The notes under the pieces: generated by a model
What the model saw: the letters and a program-made list of their open reading frames with translations, nothing else
Database searches by the model: none
What the model was told of the DNA's origin: nothing
Shown: positions 1-7,514 of the stretch, one piece after another
Layout of the letters: every line of letters begins with the position of its first letter
How positions within the stretch are numbered: the first letter of the stretch is position 1
Assembly (NCBI GenBank): GCA_029260695.1
Contig: JAJDCT010000379.1
Coordinates: 1-10,427, forward strand
Length of the DNA stretch: 10,427 bases
Direction of reading: 5' to 3'
Source: Phycisphaeraceae bacterium
GTDB lineage: Bacteria > Planctomycetota > Phycisphaerae > Phycisphaerales > Phycisphaeraceae
Program-made: the position numbers and the translations under genes

Positions 1-348
1 GGCGCTGCTCCCCACCGCCGGCCAGACCTGTTCCAACCCGATCATCAGTGAGCTGACGAGCATACACATGACCGCCAGGACCAATAGCAGCAGTGCGCTG
101 CGGATCAGCCTCGCCAGGCATAGCACCTGGTGCGCCTGGTGCTCGAGGTGCTCGCTCCGATCGGCGAGCAGTTCGCGCTCGCTCCCAGTTAATGAACGCA
201 GCTTGGTGATGGCCTCAAACCGCTCGCGGTGGAACCCGCGCAGCCGGCTGATGATCCCGGAATACCGCGCGAACTGAGCCAGGCACAACAGACCACAGGC
301 GGAGATGATCACCACGGGAGGTACGAGTTGTTGGATCGGGCTATCCAT
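1..348 (-). CDS. DUF2721-family two-helix membrane protein (C-terminus off the window)
   Basis: The visible 116 residues start MDSPIQQLV and stay open to the left edge, so the C-terminus is missing. A first hydrophobic helix covers about residues 7-26 (PPVVIISACGLLCLAQF). A charged, probably cytoplasmic stretch follows (about 27-78, rich in Arg, Glu and His), then a second helix at about 82-105. This layout, with the ISACGLL-type first helix, a basic coiled linker and a leucine-rich second helix, matches DUF2721, a small membrane family with no known function. The ATG is preceded by AGGA with 7 nt spacing. The gene begins 28 bp after the stop of the Rieske-glutamate synthase gene on the same strand, so the two are probably co-transcribed. 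The family assignment is from memory of the family pattern; no biochemical role can be given. Confidence 0.75.
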   Translation of the reverse strand, partial: MDSPIQQLVPPVVIISACGLLCLAQFARYSGIISRLRGFHRERFEAITKLRSLTGSERELLADRSEHLEHQAHQVLCLARLIRSALLLLVLAVMCMLVSSLMIGLEQVWPAVGSSA

Positions 349-376
349 ATATATGTCCTGGTCAAGGCATAGACAC

Positions 377-2026
377 TTATTCTGAGCCGACACCGCCGTA
401 GGTCACACCGGTAAGGCCCGCGACCCCCCGCTTGAACGTCGTCAGATCGTCTCGGCTGAACTTACTCAGTGATTCATGCCCACACGCCCTTGCGAGGACG
501 GACATCATCTCAACCGTTGCCCCGAAGAAATTATTAAGCCGTTGAGCGGAGGCGTCCAAGACAAGACGCTCACGGAGGTGCGGCTTCTGGGTCGCTATCC
601 CGACCGGGCAGTTGTTGCTGTTGCAGGCGCGCATCCCCAGGCAGCCTATCGCCTGGATCGCGGAGTTTGCCAGGGCGATACCGTCGGCACCCAACGCCAG
701 CGCCTTACAGAAGTCGGCGTCAATACGCAGCCCCCCAGTGATGATCAGAGTCACGTCACGACCGACCCCGATCTTATCCAGGTGACGACGTGCGCGGGCG
801 AGTGCCGGCATAGTCGGGACCGAGATGTTGTGCTTGAAAATATTTGGTGCAGAGCCGGTCCCACCGCCCCGCCCATCGAGGATGATGTAATCGGCGCTCG
901 CGGCGAGTGCAAAATCGATGTCTTTTTCGATGTGCTGTGCTGAGAGCTTGAACCCGATGGGGATGCCGCCGGTGGCTTGGCGGACCTCGTCGGCAAGCCG
1001 CCTGTAGTCCTCGATACTATTGAGGTCTGCGAAACGTGGTGGGCTGATCGCGGGCTCACCTTCGTTAAGGCCGCGGACCTCAGCGATCTTGCCCGACACC
1101 TTGTTGCCCGGCAGATGGCCTCCCGTACCGGTCTTGGCGCCCTGGCCGGCCTTGAAGTGGAAGGCCTGGCAGCGCGCGACCTTGTCCATGCTGTAACCGA
1201 ATTTCGCGGACGCCAATTCGTAAAGATAACGCGTGTTGCTCCCCTGCTCCTCAGGAAGCATCCCGCCCTCACCCGAGCAGATGCCGGTCCCCGCGAGTTC
1301 GGCACCCATGGCCAAGGCGACCTTCGCCTCTTCACTCAGCGCCCCGTAGCTCATGTCACTGACAAAAAGCGGGATCTTCATCACCAATGGCTTCTTGGCA
1401 CGCGGGCCGATGACCAGTTCGGTCGCGACCGGCACATCTTCCATCAACGGGAGCTTGTGGAGCTGTGCGGTCACGAATTGCAGATCGCCCCATCGCGGCA
1501 ACTCGGTGAGGGACACCCCCATCGCGCTGCCTGGGCCATGGTGACCGACCTTGCTTAGGCCGTCACGGGCGAGTTGCTGGATGTATCCGTTGTGTGGCTC
1601 GTCTTCGACGCCATGGACATCCTGGTAGAGCCCGAGGTATTGATCGCGGTTATACGGCTGGGGGTGCTGCAACTCCCAGGCGTCGATCTCCGCCCGATCG
1701 ACATACACGGCGTCGTCATCGGTATCGATCCAGGCGCTAAACTTGCTCAGGACTTCCTTGTTGTTGTATTCACTGACGCCGGTGTCGATCCGGTAGTCCC
1801 AGCCGTGCACGCCGCAGATGAGGTTGTCGCCGTCGACATGGCCATCAGACATCAAAGCCCCGCGGTGCAGGCATCGGCCGTAAAGCACGGATACCGAATC
1901 ACCGGATCGGACGACCACCAGGTCCACGCCGCCAACCAGCGCGTAAATTGGTTTACGGTCCTCCAACGACGACCACGTCGCAACCTTAGCTTTTACTTGT
2001 GGCTCGGACTGAGGTAACTGCATCAT
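377..2026 (-). CDS. Rieske [2Fe-2S] domain fused to FMN-binding glutamate synthase core
   Basis: 549 aa with two parts. Residues about 12-110 form a Rieske domain with the ligand boxes C52-L-H54 and C71-x2-H74, 16 residues apart, as in ferredoxin-like Rieske proteins. Residues about 165-520 match the FMN-binding synthase domain of glutamate synthase (GltB type): a SYGALS segment near 226-231, a candidate Lys360, a glycine-rich GRGGGTG at 385-391, ITGGLR at 429-434, and the 3Fe-4S triad C462-x5-C468-x4-C473 with the spacing of classical GltS. The N-terminal class II glutamine amidotransferase and the C-terminal GXGXG domain of full GltS are absent. In this family the core reduces 2-iminoglutarate using electrons passed through Fe-S centres, so the Rieske domain may act as the electron entry. 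The real substrate and ammonia source are unknown. GGAG lies 6 nt before the first of two adjacent ATGs; either could be used. Confidence 0.93.
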   Translation of the reverse strand: MMQLPQSEPQVKAKVATWSSLEDRKPIYALVGGVDLVVVRSGDSVSVLYGRCLHRGALMSDGHVDGDNLICGVHGWDYRIDTGVSEYNNKEVLSKFSAWIDTDDDAVYVDRAEIDAWELQHPQPYNRDQYLGLYQDVHGVEDEPHNGYIQQLARDGLSKVGHHGPGSAMGVSLTELPRWGDLQFVTAQLHKLPLMEDVPVATELVIGPRAKKPLVMKIPLFVSDMSYGALSEEAKVALAMGAELAGTGICSGEGGMLPEEQGSNTRYLYELASAKFGYSMDKVARCQAFHFKAGQGAKTGTGGHLPGNKVSGKIAEVRGLNEGEPAISPPRFADLNSIEDYRRLADEVRQATGGIPIGFKLSAQHIEKDIDFALAASADYIILDGRGGGTGSAPNIFKHNISVPTMPALARARRHLDKIGVGRDVTLIITGGLRIDADFCKALALGADGIALANSAIQAIGCLGMRACNSNNCPVGIATQKPHLRERLVLDASAQRLNNFFGATVEMMSVLARACGHESLSKFSRDDLTTFKRGVAGLTGVTYGGVGSE

Positions 2027-2052
2027 TCAGGTCTCCGGGGCTGATCAACGAG

Positions 2053-2076
2053 CGGCGACGTCCTGGGCCGTCGCCG
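2053..2076 (-). other. Intergenic stem-loop between the NTF2-like and Rieske-glutamate synthase genes
   Basis: A perfect 8-bp inverted repeat (CGGCGACG / CGTCGCCG) encloses an 8-nt loop. It sits in the 58-bp gap just after the stop of the upstream gene on the transcribed minus strand. No T-run follows it, so it is not a standard intrinsic terminator. It could be a weak attenuator or an mRNA-stabilising or processing hairpin that sets different levels of the two proteins. The structure is visible directly; the function is inference. Confidence 0.45.
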
Positions 2077-2084
2077 GATGAGTA

Positions 2085-2465
2085 TCAAAAGTTCGGGTTG
2101 TAATAAAACTTGTTATGGACCGCCTGGCCGTTCTTCCACCGGGTGACCTGCACCTGGTCGGGGTTGAACTTGCTTCCGTCTTTCATGTCGACCGAGAGCT
2201 TGTACTCAGCAAACGTGACCCCGTTTCCGCTGCCATCGTCTGCGCTGACACCGACCGACCTGACTTCACAGCCGTGGTAAGCGGCGACGTTGGCCAGGAT
2301 TTCTTTCTCGTTGGCGATGATGACGGCCTTGCCCACGGTCTTGTCGCCTGTGGGCTCTTCATTGACCACGTCGTCGGCATAGAATTCCTCCATACCCTCG
2401 ACGAATTGGCCCTGCTTGAGCATCTCAATGATTCGGTGGGTCTTGTCTAAAAGTGACTCGGACAT
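2085..2465 (-). CDS. SnoaL/NTF2-like small protein
   Basis: 126 aa with no signal peptide or membrane segment. An N-terminal helical half (SLLDKTHRIIEMLKQGQFVEGMEEFYADDVV) is followed by beta-rich segments, including a VTRWKNGQAVHNKFYYNP-type end. This is the usual layout of the NTF2-like/SnoaL fold, a cone-shaped alpha+beta domain used for small-molecule isomerases, hydrolases or simple ligand binding. The 'FYADDVV' and 'W.NG..V....FYY' elements are typical of SnoaL-like polyketide-cyclase-type proteins. No catalytic residues can be assigned with confidence. GGAG lies 8 nt before the ATG, which supports the start. It is the first gene of the minus-strand unit and lies 58 bp ahead of the Rieske-glutamate synthase fusion, so it may bind or process a substrate or product of that enzyme (inference). 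Confidence 0.8.
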   Translation of the reverse strand: MSESLLDKTHRIIEMLKQGQFVEGMEEFYADDVVNEEPTGDKTVGKAVIIANEKEILANVAAYHGCEVRSVGVSADDGSGNGVTFAEYKLSVDMKDGSKFNPDQVQVTRWKNGQAVHNKFYYNPNF

Positions 2466-2817
2466 TGTGGTGTCTCCATGTTGAGAGATTGTTGAATACG
2501 ACGAACACGCCCAGAAGAAGATTTATTTCACACGCACCTCCCCGGCACAGACATCACCCCGCCCACAACCTATCCACAGCACCCGTCAGAAGAGGGCACC
2601 GCAGGCGACCGAAAAATAAGGTGATCCACGCCCGTGGAATAGAATACATAGACTACCGAGTTTATTCCATGATTGGATGCACCGATTGCTTTTTGCACCC
2701 ACATACGGGACACCTGGGGACGCCAACCAGTCGCACCAACCTAACGAAGTCGATAGACTCCTGATGCCGGGCGTTTGCCCCTGACAACCAACACCACGCA
2801 TCGGGTCTGGGTGAAAT
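2466..2817. other. Divergent intergenic region with operator-like repeats, no gene seen
   Basis: This 352-bp gap separates the minus-strand NTF2/Rieske unit from the plus-strand DinB/NRDE/hydrolase unit, so promoters for both should lie here. It is visibly richer in A/T than the flanking genes around 2610-2690. I could not assign convincing -35/-10 pairs in either direction. The open frames that cross it have no ribosome-binding site and no recognisable protein character. Its clearest structure is the pair of overlapping inverted repeats at 2625-2669, listed separately. A short direct repeat TGCACC occurs at 2678-2683 and again near 2694-2699. Confidence 0.6.
2625..2669. promoter_or_regulatory. 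Overlapping inverted repeats, candidate operator for the divergent units
   Basis: Two inverted repeats overlap. The first is TCCACG-CC-CGTGGA (2625-2638), a perfect 6-bp dyad with a 2-bp spacer. The second is TGGAATA (2635-2641) paired with TATTCCA (2663-2669) across 21 bp. They lie near the middle of the divergent intergenic region, where a regulator controlling both directions would be expected to bind. I do not recognise the site as that of a known regulator family, and the arms are short enough that chance cannot be excluded. Confidence 0.3.
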
Positions 2818-3378
2818 ATGATTCCTGAACAGCTAAATCAGACAAGCACTAAACAGGCGGGACGTGACTCGAGTAACCCAGAAGCCGTCGCGCCTGTTCG
2901 GCAGGTCTTGAGGCAGTTGCGTGATGTTGTCGGCCTGCTCGATGTAGACCACTACACCCGCCAGCCGGTTACGACGTTCGGGGGAAGCATCGGTGGACAT
3001 GTCCGTCATTGCCTTGACCACGTCGAGGCCGTCATATCCGGTGCCGATGCTGGCGCGATCGATTATGACCACCGCGAGCGGGGGACGGAAGTCGAGACAG
3101 ATCCCGTGGCAGCGATTGTTGAGATCGATCGGCTAGATTCGTTGTTGGGGATAATGCCCGACGACGCATCGGGTCGCACGGTTGTGGTAAAGATCATGCT
3201 CCGCGGCGATGGGTCGGTCAAAGAGATGTCTTCGACAGTCGGGCGCGAGCTGGCGTTTGTGTTCAGTCACACGATCCACCACGGCGCAATGATCGGCGGG
3301 ATGGTCCGGGCCCTGGGCGGGGATGCGCCAGAAGGGTTCGGCCTGGCACCCTCCACGATCGCGTATCGGAAACAATAA
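2818..3378 (+). CDS. DinB-fold protein, putative metal-dependent enzyme
   Basis: 186 aa, soluble. It has the DinB/YfiT four-helix-bundle pattern: a first long helix (about 25-42), a helix carrying clustered histidines at GGHVRHCLDHVE (H61, H64, H68), and a later helix with SHTIHHGAMIGG (H151, H154, H155). Histidines in these helices form the divalent-metal site of DinB-family proteins, which include metal-dependent thiol transferases and many proteins of unknown function. Residues 1-24 are low complexity and may be disordered. The ATG has only a weak upstream GGTGA close to it, but no internal Met gives a better start before the first conserved helix. The stop is 2 nt before the start of the NRDE/TANGO2 gene, so the two are almost certainly co-translated. 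The fold is confident; the substrate is unknown. Confidence 0.8.
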   Translation: MIPEQLNQTSTKQAGRDSSNPEAVAPVRQVLRQLRDVVGLLDVDHYTRQPVTTFGGSIGGHVRHCLDHVEAVISGADAGAIDYDHRERGTEVETDPVAAIVEIDRLDSLLGIMPDDASGRTVVVKIMLRGDGSVKEMSSTVGRELAFVFSHTIHHGAMIGGMVRALGGDAPEGFGLAPSTIAYRKQ

Positions 3379-3380
3379 GC

Positions 3381-4142
3381 ATGTGTACCGTCACGATCGT
3401 TCCGACGTTCGGCCCGGCGGGCGTGCGCAGTGGTATCCGCGTTGCGTGTAACCGAGACGAGTCACGCGGCAGGCCCGCAGCGTTGCGTCCAATCGAAAAA
3501 ACCTTTAGTCGACATCGCGCCCTGATGCCTGTCGACACCGTATCGGGGGGGACGTGGATCGCGGTAAATGACGCCGGGCTGGTTTTGACTCTGCTGAATC
3601 AGAATCCAGGTGACATGCGGGGAATCACGTTCTTAGACAAGACAAGCCGTGGCGGGATCATCCCAGCACTGCTGTACGCAGACACGTTAACCGAGGCCTG
3701 CGAGCTTGCACGCGATATCGATGTGTCAATATACCCCCCGTTCCGGCTTGTGATGGCGGACACAGCGTACTGCATCGTAATGTCTGGTGATGGAGGCGTG
3801 TCGACCACCCACCGCGAGCCCATCTCTGCCCCCATATTCTTCACTTCATCCGGCTTAGGTGACGCACTGGTCGAAGCACCACGCCGAGAACTATTTCATA
3901 GCTTGTTCGACGATGACAGCAGTGCCTGGGCACAAAACCAGGACGCGTTTCACCGACATCATTGGAAGGATCGGCCGGAGCTATCTGTAGACATGTCACG
4001 CGAGGACGCGACGACGGTGAGCCTGACCCTGGTCGAGCTATCCAGGGATTACACGACGCTTACTTACCACCCCGCGTCGCCAAGTGTTCATGCCGAGGAC
4101 AGCACATTACGGCTGCCCCCAGCCAATCAGGTCAAGCCATGA
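3381..4142 (+). CDS. NRDE (TANGO2) family protein
   Basis: 253 aa beginning MCTVTIVP, with the family signature CNRDE at residues 23-27, a GGTWIAVND segment at about 57-64 and ALLNQN-like strands after it. These features define the NRDE/TANGO2 family. The conserved Cys2 directly after the initiator Met suggests an N-terminal-nucleophile-type fold. Eukaryotic TANGO2/HRG-9 has been linked to haem trafficking and lipid or acyl-CoA metabolism; the role of bacterial members is less settled. The length agrees with the family. The gene follows the DinB-fold gene by 2 nt and ends in ATGA shared with the start of the hydrolase-VTT-ATP-grasp gene, so it is the middle gene of a tight operon. The family call is strong; its function here is unknown. 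Confidence 0.9.
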   Translation: MCTVTIVPTFGPAGVRSGIRVACNRDESRGRPAALRPIEKTFSRHRALMPVDTVSGGTWIAVNDAGLVLTLLNQNPGDMRGITFLDKTSRGGIIPALLYADTLTEACELARDIDVSIYPPFRLVMADTAYCIVMSGDGGVSTTHREPISAPIFFTSSGLGDALVEAPRRELFHSLFDDDSSAWAQNQDAFHRHHWKDRPELSVDMSREDATTVSLTLVELSRDYTTLTYHPASPSVHAEDSTLRLPPANQVKP

Positions 4143-6733
4143 ACCGGGGCAGCGGCAAGCGCCGCCGTTGGCTGGTTATATGGCTAGCGTTGCTAATCGC
4201 TTCGTTCACGGTCCAATTATTTGGGCCCGCCATGCCGGAGCCTAGTGCCAATGACTTGATAGTGAAGGTCGGACCTCAGACATCAGATGGCCCTGCCGCA
4301 GGCGACCCGGTCCGCGTTGCCTACACCGATCTCGGCGACAAGAGCCACCCGGCCCTGATACTCATCCACGGCAGCCCGGGCTCAAAAGAAAATTTTACCC
4401 GCCTCACCCCCCTGCTCACGCCGTACTTCCGTGTGATCTCGGTCGACCTCCCGGGGTTCGGCGCATCGACACGCTCGATCCCAGACTACTCGATCAAGGC
4501 CCACGCACGATACGTCTTAGCGCTGATGGATACGCTGGAAATCGACCGTGCCCAGGTGCTGGGTTTTTCGATGGGGTCGGGGGTTGCGTTACACATGGCC
4601 GAACTGGAACCGGATCGCATCGGGGGCCTGGTCTTCTATGGCGGGATCGGTATCCAGGAAGGCGAAGGGTCGGGTGATTATGGGTTCGAGCACCTCAAGT
4701 ACGCCGTCGGCTACGGCGCGCTTGTTGTGGCACCAGAATTGATACCCCACTTCGGCCTGTTAGGACACCGCTCGTTTCGGCACAGCTTCATCCGGAATTT
4801 CTGGGACAGCGACCAACGACCCTTGCGCACCATCCTTGAGAATCTCCGTCCTGAGCAGACCCCCCTTTTGATCCTCCACGGCCGAGACGACCCGCTGGTT
4901 CCGGCGTGGACCGCGTATCAACACCACCAGATCGTCGGGCACAGCGAACTGGTGATGTTCGATGCCTCGCACTTCATGGTGTTTAGTGATAGTGGCTCAC
5001 GTCGATTGGCCGATGAGGTTATCCCGTTTGTACTGCACCATGCACAGGGCAAGCCCGGTGTCCGACGTACTGCCGATGACACCGCCGACCGTTTCGAGCG
5101 CCCGTCACCTCTACCTTTTGGTTGGGATCTGAGGCGTGGGATGAGCCCGTGGGCGCAGATCGGGATAATCATCGGCGCGTCTTATATCCTTGAAGATCCA
5201 ACGACGGTGTTCACCGGATTGATGATTGCTGAGGGGCAGATCGACCTGTTCGTAGGCATCTTGGCGGTTTTCATCGGCATCTTTACCGGAGACCTGGCGC
5301 TGTACCTGCTTGGCTTTGTCGTTGGACGCCGGGTGTTGCGCTGGGCGCCGCTTGCCAACAGGTTGCCGACGCGGCATGTGGAGCGGTTAGGCGAGTGGTT
5401 CGACCGGCACGGCTGGACGGCGGTACTCGCGTCACGGTTCATCCCAGGCACGCGGCTGCCTCTGTATGTTTCTGCCGGCGCTCTGGGACGCAAGCCCGGC
5501 CGGTTCGTGCTGTGGACCTGCATGGCGGTAGCTATCTGGGCGGTCATGATGATCCTGGCGACGGTCCTCCTGGGCGAAGCGGCCATCACGCTGACCGGTG
5601 TCTTCGGCCAAGGCTGGCTCCCGCTTGTTATCTCCCTTGTGCTGATCCTGGTATTGCTTCGTGTCTTGACGTTGCTATTTACCTCGATCGGGCGCGCCCG
5701 GTTGATGGTGTCGGTCGCCCGGATTTGGCGGTGGGAGTTCTGGCCGGTCTGGCTGTTTTATCTCCCAATCGTCCCTTGGATCGCCTGGCTATCGCTGCGT
5801 CACCGAGGTTTCACTACTGTCACAGCAGTCAACCCCGGCATGCCCGACGGCGGCTTTGTCCACGAATCGAAGATCGACATCCTAAACAAACTCCCCGACG
5901 AATGGATCATCCCCAGCGCGTCGGTCATGACCGCCGACGAACTACGTCATGTGATGCAGGATCGGGGGTGGTCATTCCCGTTGATCCTCAAGCCCGACAC
6001 CGGTGAGCGCGGATACGGGGTTAAAAAAATCGCCTGTGATGCCGACATTGACGAATACTTCGAACAACCGCAACAACTTGTGTTGGCGCAGACCTACGAC
6101 CCCGGGCCGTTGGAGGCCGGCGTGTTCTATTACCGCCTGCCCGGTGAGGCGTCCGGGCACATCTTCTCGATCACCGATAAGGCGTTCCCCATACTTCGGG
6201 GCGACGGCCGACACACCCTCGAGCAATTGATCTACCGGCACAGACGCTACCGCATGCAGGCGAGCACATTCCTCAAACGGTTCGGCGACGAACGTGACCG
6301 GGTATTAGCCAGGGATGAAAAACTGCCGCTGGTCACCGCCGGGAACCACTGCCAGGGGGCGATATTCCTGGACGGCTCGCATTTGATTACCCCGGATCTC
6401 GTAAAAGCTATCGACCGGATCGCCCAGTCCTACGAGGGCTTCTACTTCGGCCGCTGCGACGTGCGCTACAACGATGTGGAACTACTCAAAGCCGGCCGGG
6501 GCTTTGCAATCGTGGAACTCAACGGCGCGACAAGTGAATCCACAAATATCTACGACCCGAACCTTTCGTTATTCAACGCCTACCGAACGCTCTATCGGCA
6601 GTGGTCAATCGCATTCTCTATCGGGGCTACTAACAGGATCAACGGTGCATCGGTCACACCGATCCGTAAGCTGCTCCGCACAGCCAGGTCGCACTACAGG
6701 GGACGGCCCCGATCAAACGCACTGGCAGACTGA
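4139..6733 (+). CDS. Three-domain membrane fusion: alpha/beta hydrolase, DedA/VTT, ATP-grasp ligase
   Basis: 864 aa. A basic N-terminus (KRRR) and hydrophobic helix (11-29) form a signal anchor. Residues about 58-302 are an alpha/beta hydrolase: oxyanion HGSPG at 77-81, nucleophile elbow GFSMGSG with Ser144, acid Asp251 in HGRDDPLVP, and His278. Residues about 338-515 are a DedA/VTT domain with ILEDP (350-354), GDLALY (384-389) and RFIPGTR (433-439) before a long helix; this family moves lipids such as undecaprenyl phosphate or phosphatidylethanolamine. More helices follow to about 552. Residues about 575-830 are an ATP-grasp ligase with the nucleotide loop K618-PDTGERGYGV and metal ligands D774, E793 and N795 (VELNGATSE). 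A basic LSLRHR after the last helix suggests the ligase faces the cytoplasm and the hydrolase the outside. The frame is open upstream to 3962, but the ATGA overlap with the NRDE stop and the clean signal anchor decide for 4139. The combined function is unknown. Confidence 0.92.
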   Translation: MNRGSGKRRRWLVIWLALLIASFTVQLFGPAMPEPSANDLIVKVGPQTSDGPAAGDPVRVAYTDLGDKSHPALILIHGSPGSKENFTRLTPLLTPYFRVISVDLPGFGASTRSIPDYSIKAHARYVLALMDTLEIDRAQVLGFSMGSGVALHMAELEPDRIGGLVFYGGIGIQEGEGSGDYGFEHLKYAVGYGALVVAPELIPHFGLLGHRSFRHSFIRNFWDSDQRPLRTILENLRPEQTPLLILHGRDDPLVPAWTAYQHHQIVGHSELVMFDASHFMVFSDSGSRRLADEVIPFVLHHAQGKPGVRRTADDTADRFERPSPLPFGWDLRRGMSPWAQIGIIIGASYILEDPTTVFTGLMIAEGQIDLFVGILAVFIGIFTGDLALYLLGFVVGRRVLRWAPLANRLPTRHVERLGEWFDRHGWTAVLASRFIPGTRLPLYVSAGALGRKPGRFVLWTCMAVAIWAVMMILATVLLGEAAITLTGVFGQGWLPLVISLVLILVLLRVLTLLFTSIGRARLMVSVARIWRWEFWPVWLFYLPIVPWIAWLSLRHRGFTTVTAVNPGMPDGGFVHESKIDILNKLPDEWIIPSASVMTADELRHVMQDRGWSFPLILKPDTGERGYGVKKIACDADIDEYFEQPQQLVLAQTYDPGPLEAGVFYYRLPGEASGHIFSITDKAFPILRGDGRHTLEQLIYRHRRYRMQASTFLKRFGDERDRVLARDEKLPLVTAGNHCQGAIFLDGSHLITPDLVKAIDRIAQSYEGFYFGRCDVRYNDVELLKAGRGFAIVELNGATSESTNIYDPNLSLFNAYRTLYRQWSIAFSIGATNRINGASVTPIRKLLRTARSHYRGRPRSNALAD

Positions 6734-6755
6734 TGGCCGTCGACGGGCGTGGCGC

Positions 6756-7514
6756 TCACATCCGATCAATATCAGCCGGGTCGATCCTGAGCATCAGGAG
6801 GTCGCCGACACGCCCGACTTGACCTGATATCTGGACCGGGTCGGCGATGAAAGGCAGCATCGTCTCGAGTTGATCACCCGCAATCCCATCGCCGGCTTCA
6901 TTTAGCAGAAGGTAATACGTCCGTTCTCCCTGAGCATCGGTGGTCATGAACATCGGCGGGATGCCGCCATTGATGCACAAAGTAGCGCAGGCCTTGTGCA
7001 CCTTGCCCTCGCCAGGTTTCATCGCCCCGAAGTAACACTTGGGGTCGATGATCTGTCCGCTCAGTGTCGCAGCGCCTAGCGTCTTCGGCGACCATTGGGC
7101 TTGGTGTTGATCCGATTCTTGAACGACACCCCCAACGGGGTCTTCGATGGTTAACAGGGCCGTGTCCCCACCCCGAGAAATCGGATAACCGGTCACACTC
7201 ATCGATCCACCGTCCTCAGGCAGATTCAGGGCAGACCCGCCGATCTTTCCCATCGTGACAAGCAGGATATTCCGCGTGGCTCCGTCATCATCGCCGGGAA
7301 CTATGAGCATGGGGTACGGCTCTGATCGCAGGACACCGCTGAGCGTGACCGTGTTGTTCAGATCCCACGTCCCCGGACCGGGGTCGCTTTGTTGGGACGT
7401 CATCATCACCGATGCGATGATTGCACCGACAGCTAAAAGAGGGACAAGCACAAATAAAAACTGCTTGTAACTTCGAGGCATCGGCAGATAACCGACGTAA
7501 AACTCGTCATTCAT
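6756..7514 (-). CDS. Membrane-anchored protein with Cys/His motif, last gene of the redox operon
   Basis: 252 aa. One transmembrane helix at about 19-40 follows a short N-terminus containing PRSYK, so most of the protein probably faces the periplasm. The body is beta-rich, with two similar strand patterns ('TVTLSGVLRSEPYPML' near 55-70 and 'VQISGQVGRVGDLLML' near 227-242) like small OB-type barrels. Between them lies a striking motif: DPKC160YFGAMKPGEG, then H173-KAC176-x3-C180-x2-GGIPP. The close Cys/His set suggests a metal, haem or Fe-S site, or a disulfide. I recall similar motifs beside Rieske-type membrane proteins but cannot name a family. The start overlaps the preceding stop as ATGAATGA (8 nt), and GGAG lies 9 nt upstream. 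It faces the plus-strand ligase gene tail to tail with only 22 bp between them and no clear terminator. Confidence 0.75.
   Translation of the reverse strand: MNDEFYVGYLPMPRSYKQFLFVLVPLLAVGAIIASVMMTSQQSDPGPGTWDLNNTVTLSGVLRSEPYPMLIVPGDDDGATRNILLVTMGKIGGSALNLPEDGGSMSVTGYPISRGGDTALLTIEDPVGGVVQESDQHQAQWSPKTLGAATLSGQIIDPKCYFGAMKPGEGKVHKACATLCINGGIPPMFMTTDAQGERTYYLLLNEAGDGIAGDQLETMLPFIADPVQISGQVGRVGDLLMLRIDPADIDRM

Noticed and set aside
476..1558. Long plus-strand and alternative-frame open reading frames opposite the Rieske-glutamate synthase gene
   Set aside because: They are antisense or other-frame shadows of a gene with clear domains. They have no family resemblance and no ribosome-binding sites.
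2570..2578. CTATCCACA, one mismatch from the DnaA box
   Set aside because: A single box with no cluster, no AT-rich unwinding element and no dnaA/dnaN neighbours; not evidence for an origin.
2453..2801. Open frames on both strands in the divergent intergenic region
   Set aside because: Their translations are Arg/His/Thr- or Gly/Ser-rich with no domain pattern, and they lack ribosome-binding sites.
3962..4138. N-terminal extension of the hydrolase-VTT-ATP-grasp protein by 59 residues
   Set aside because: It lies within the NRDE/TANGO2 coding region in another frame and would precede the signal anchor. The ATGA overlap at 4139 is the more convincing start.
6737..6746. CCGTCGACGG palindrome between the convergent genes
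   Set aside because: A 10-bp palindrome with no loop and no T-run cannot act as an intrinsic terminator, and short GC palindromes like this are frequent by chance.
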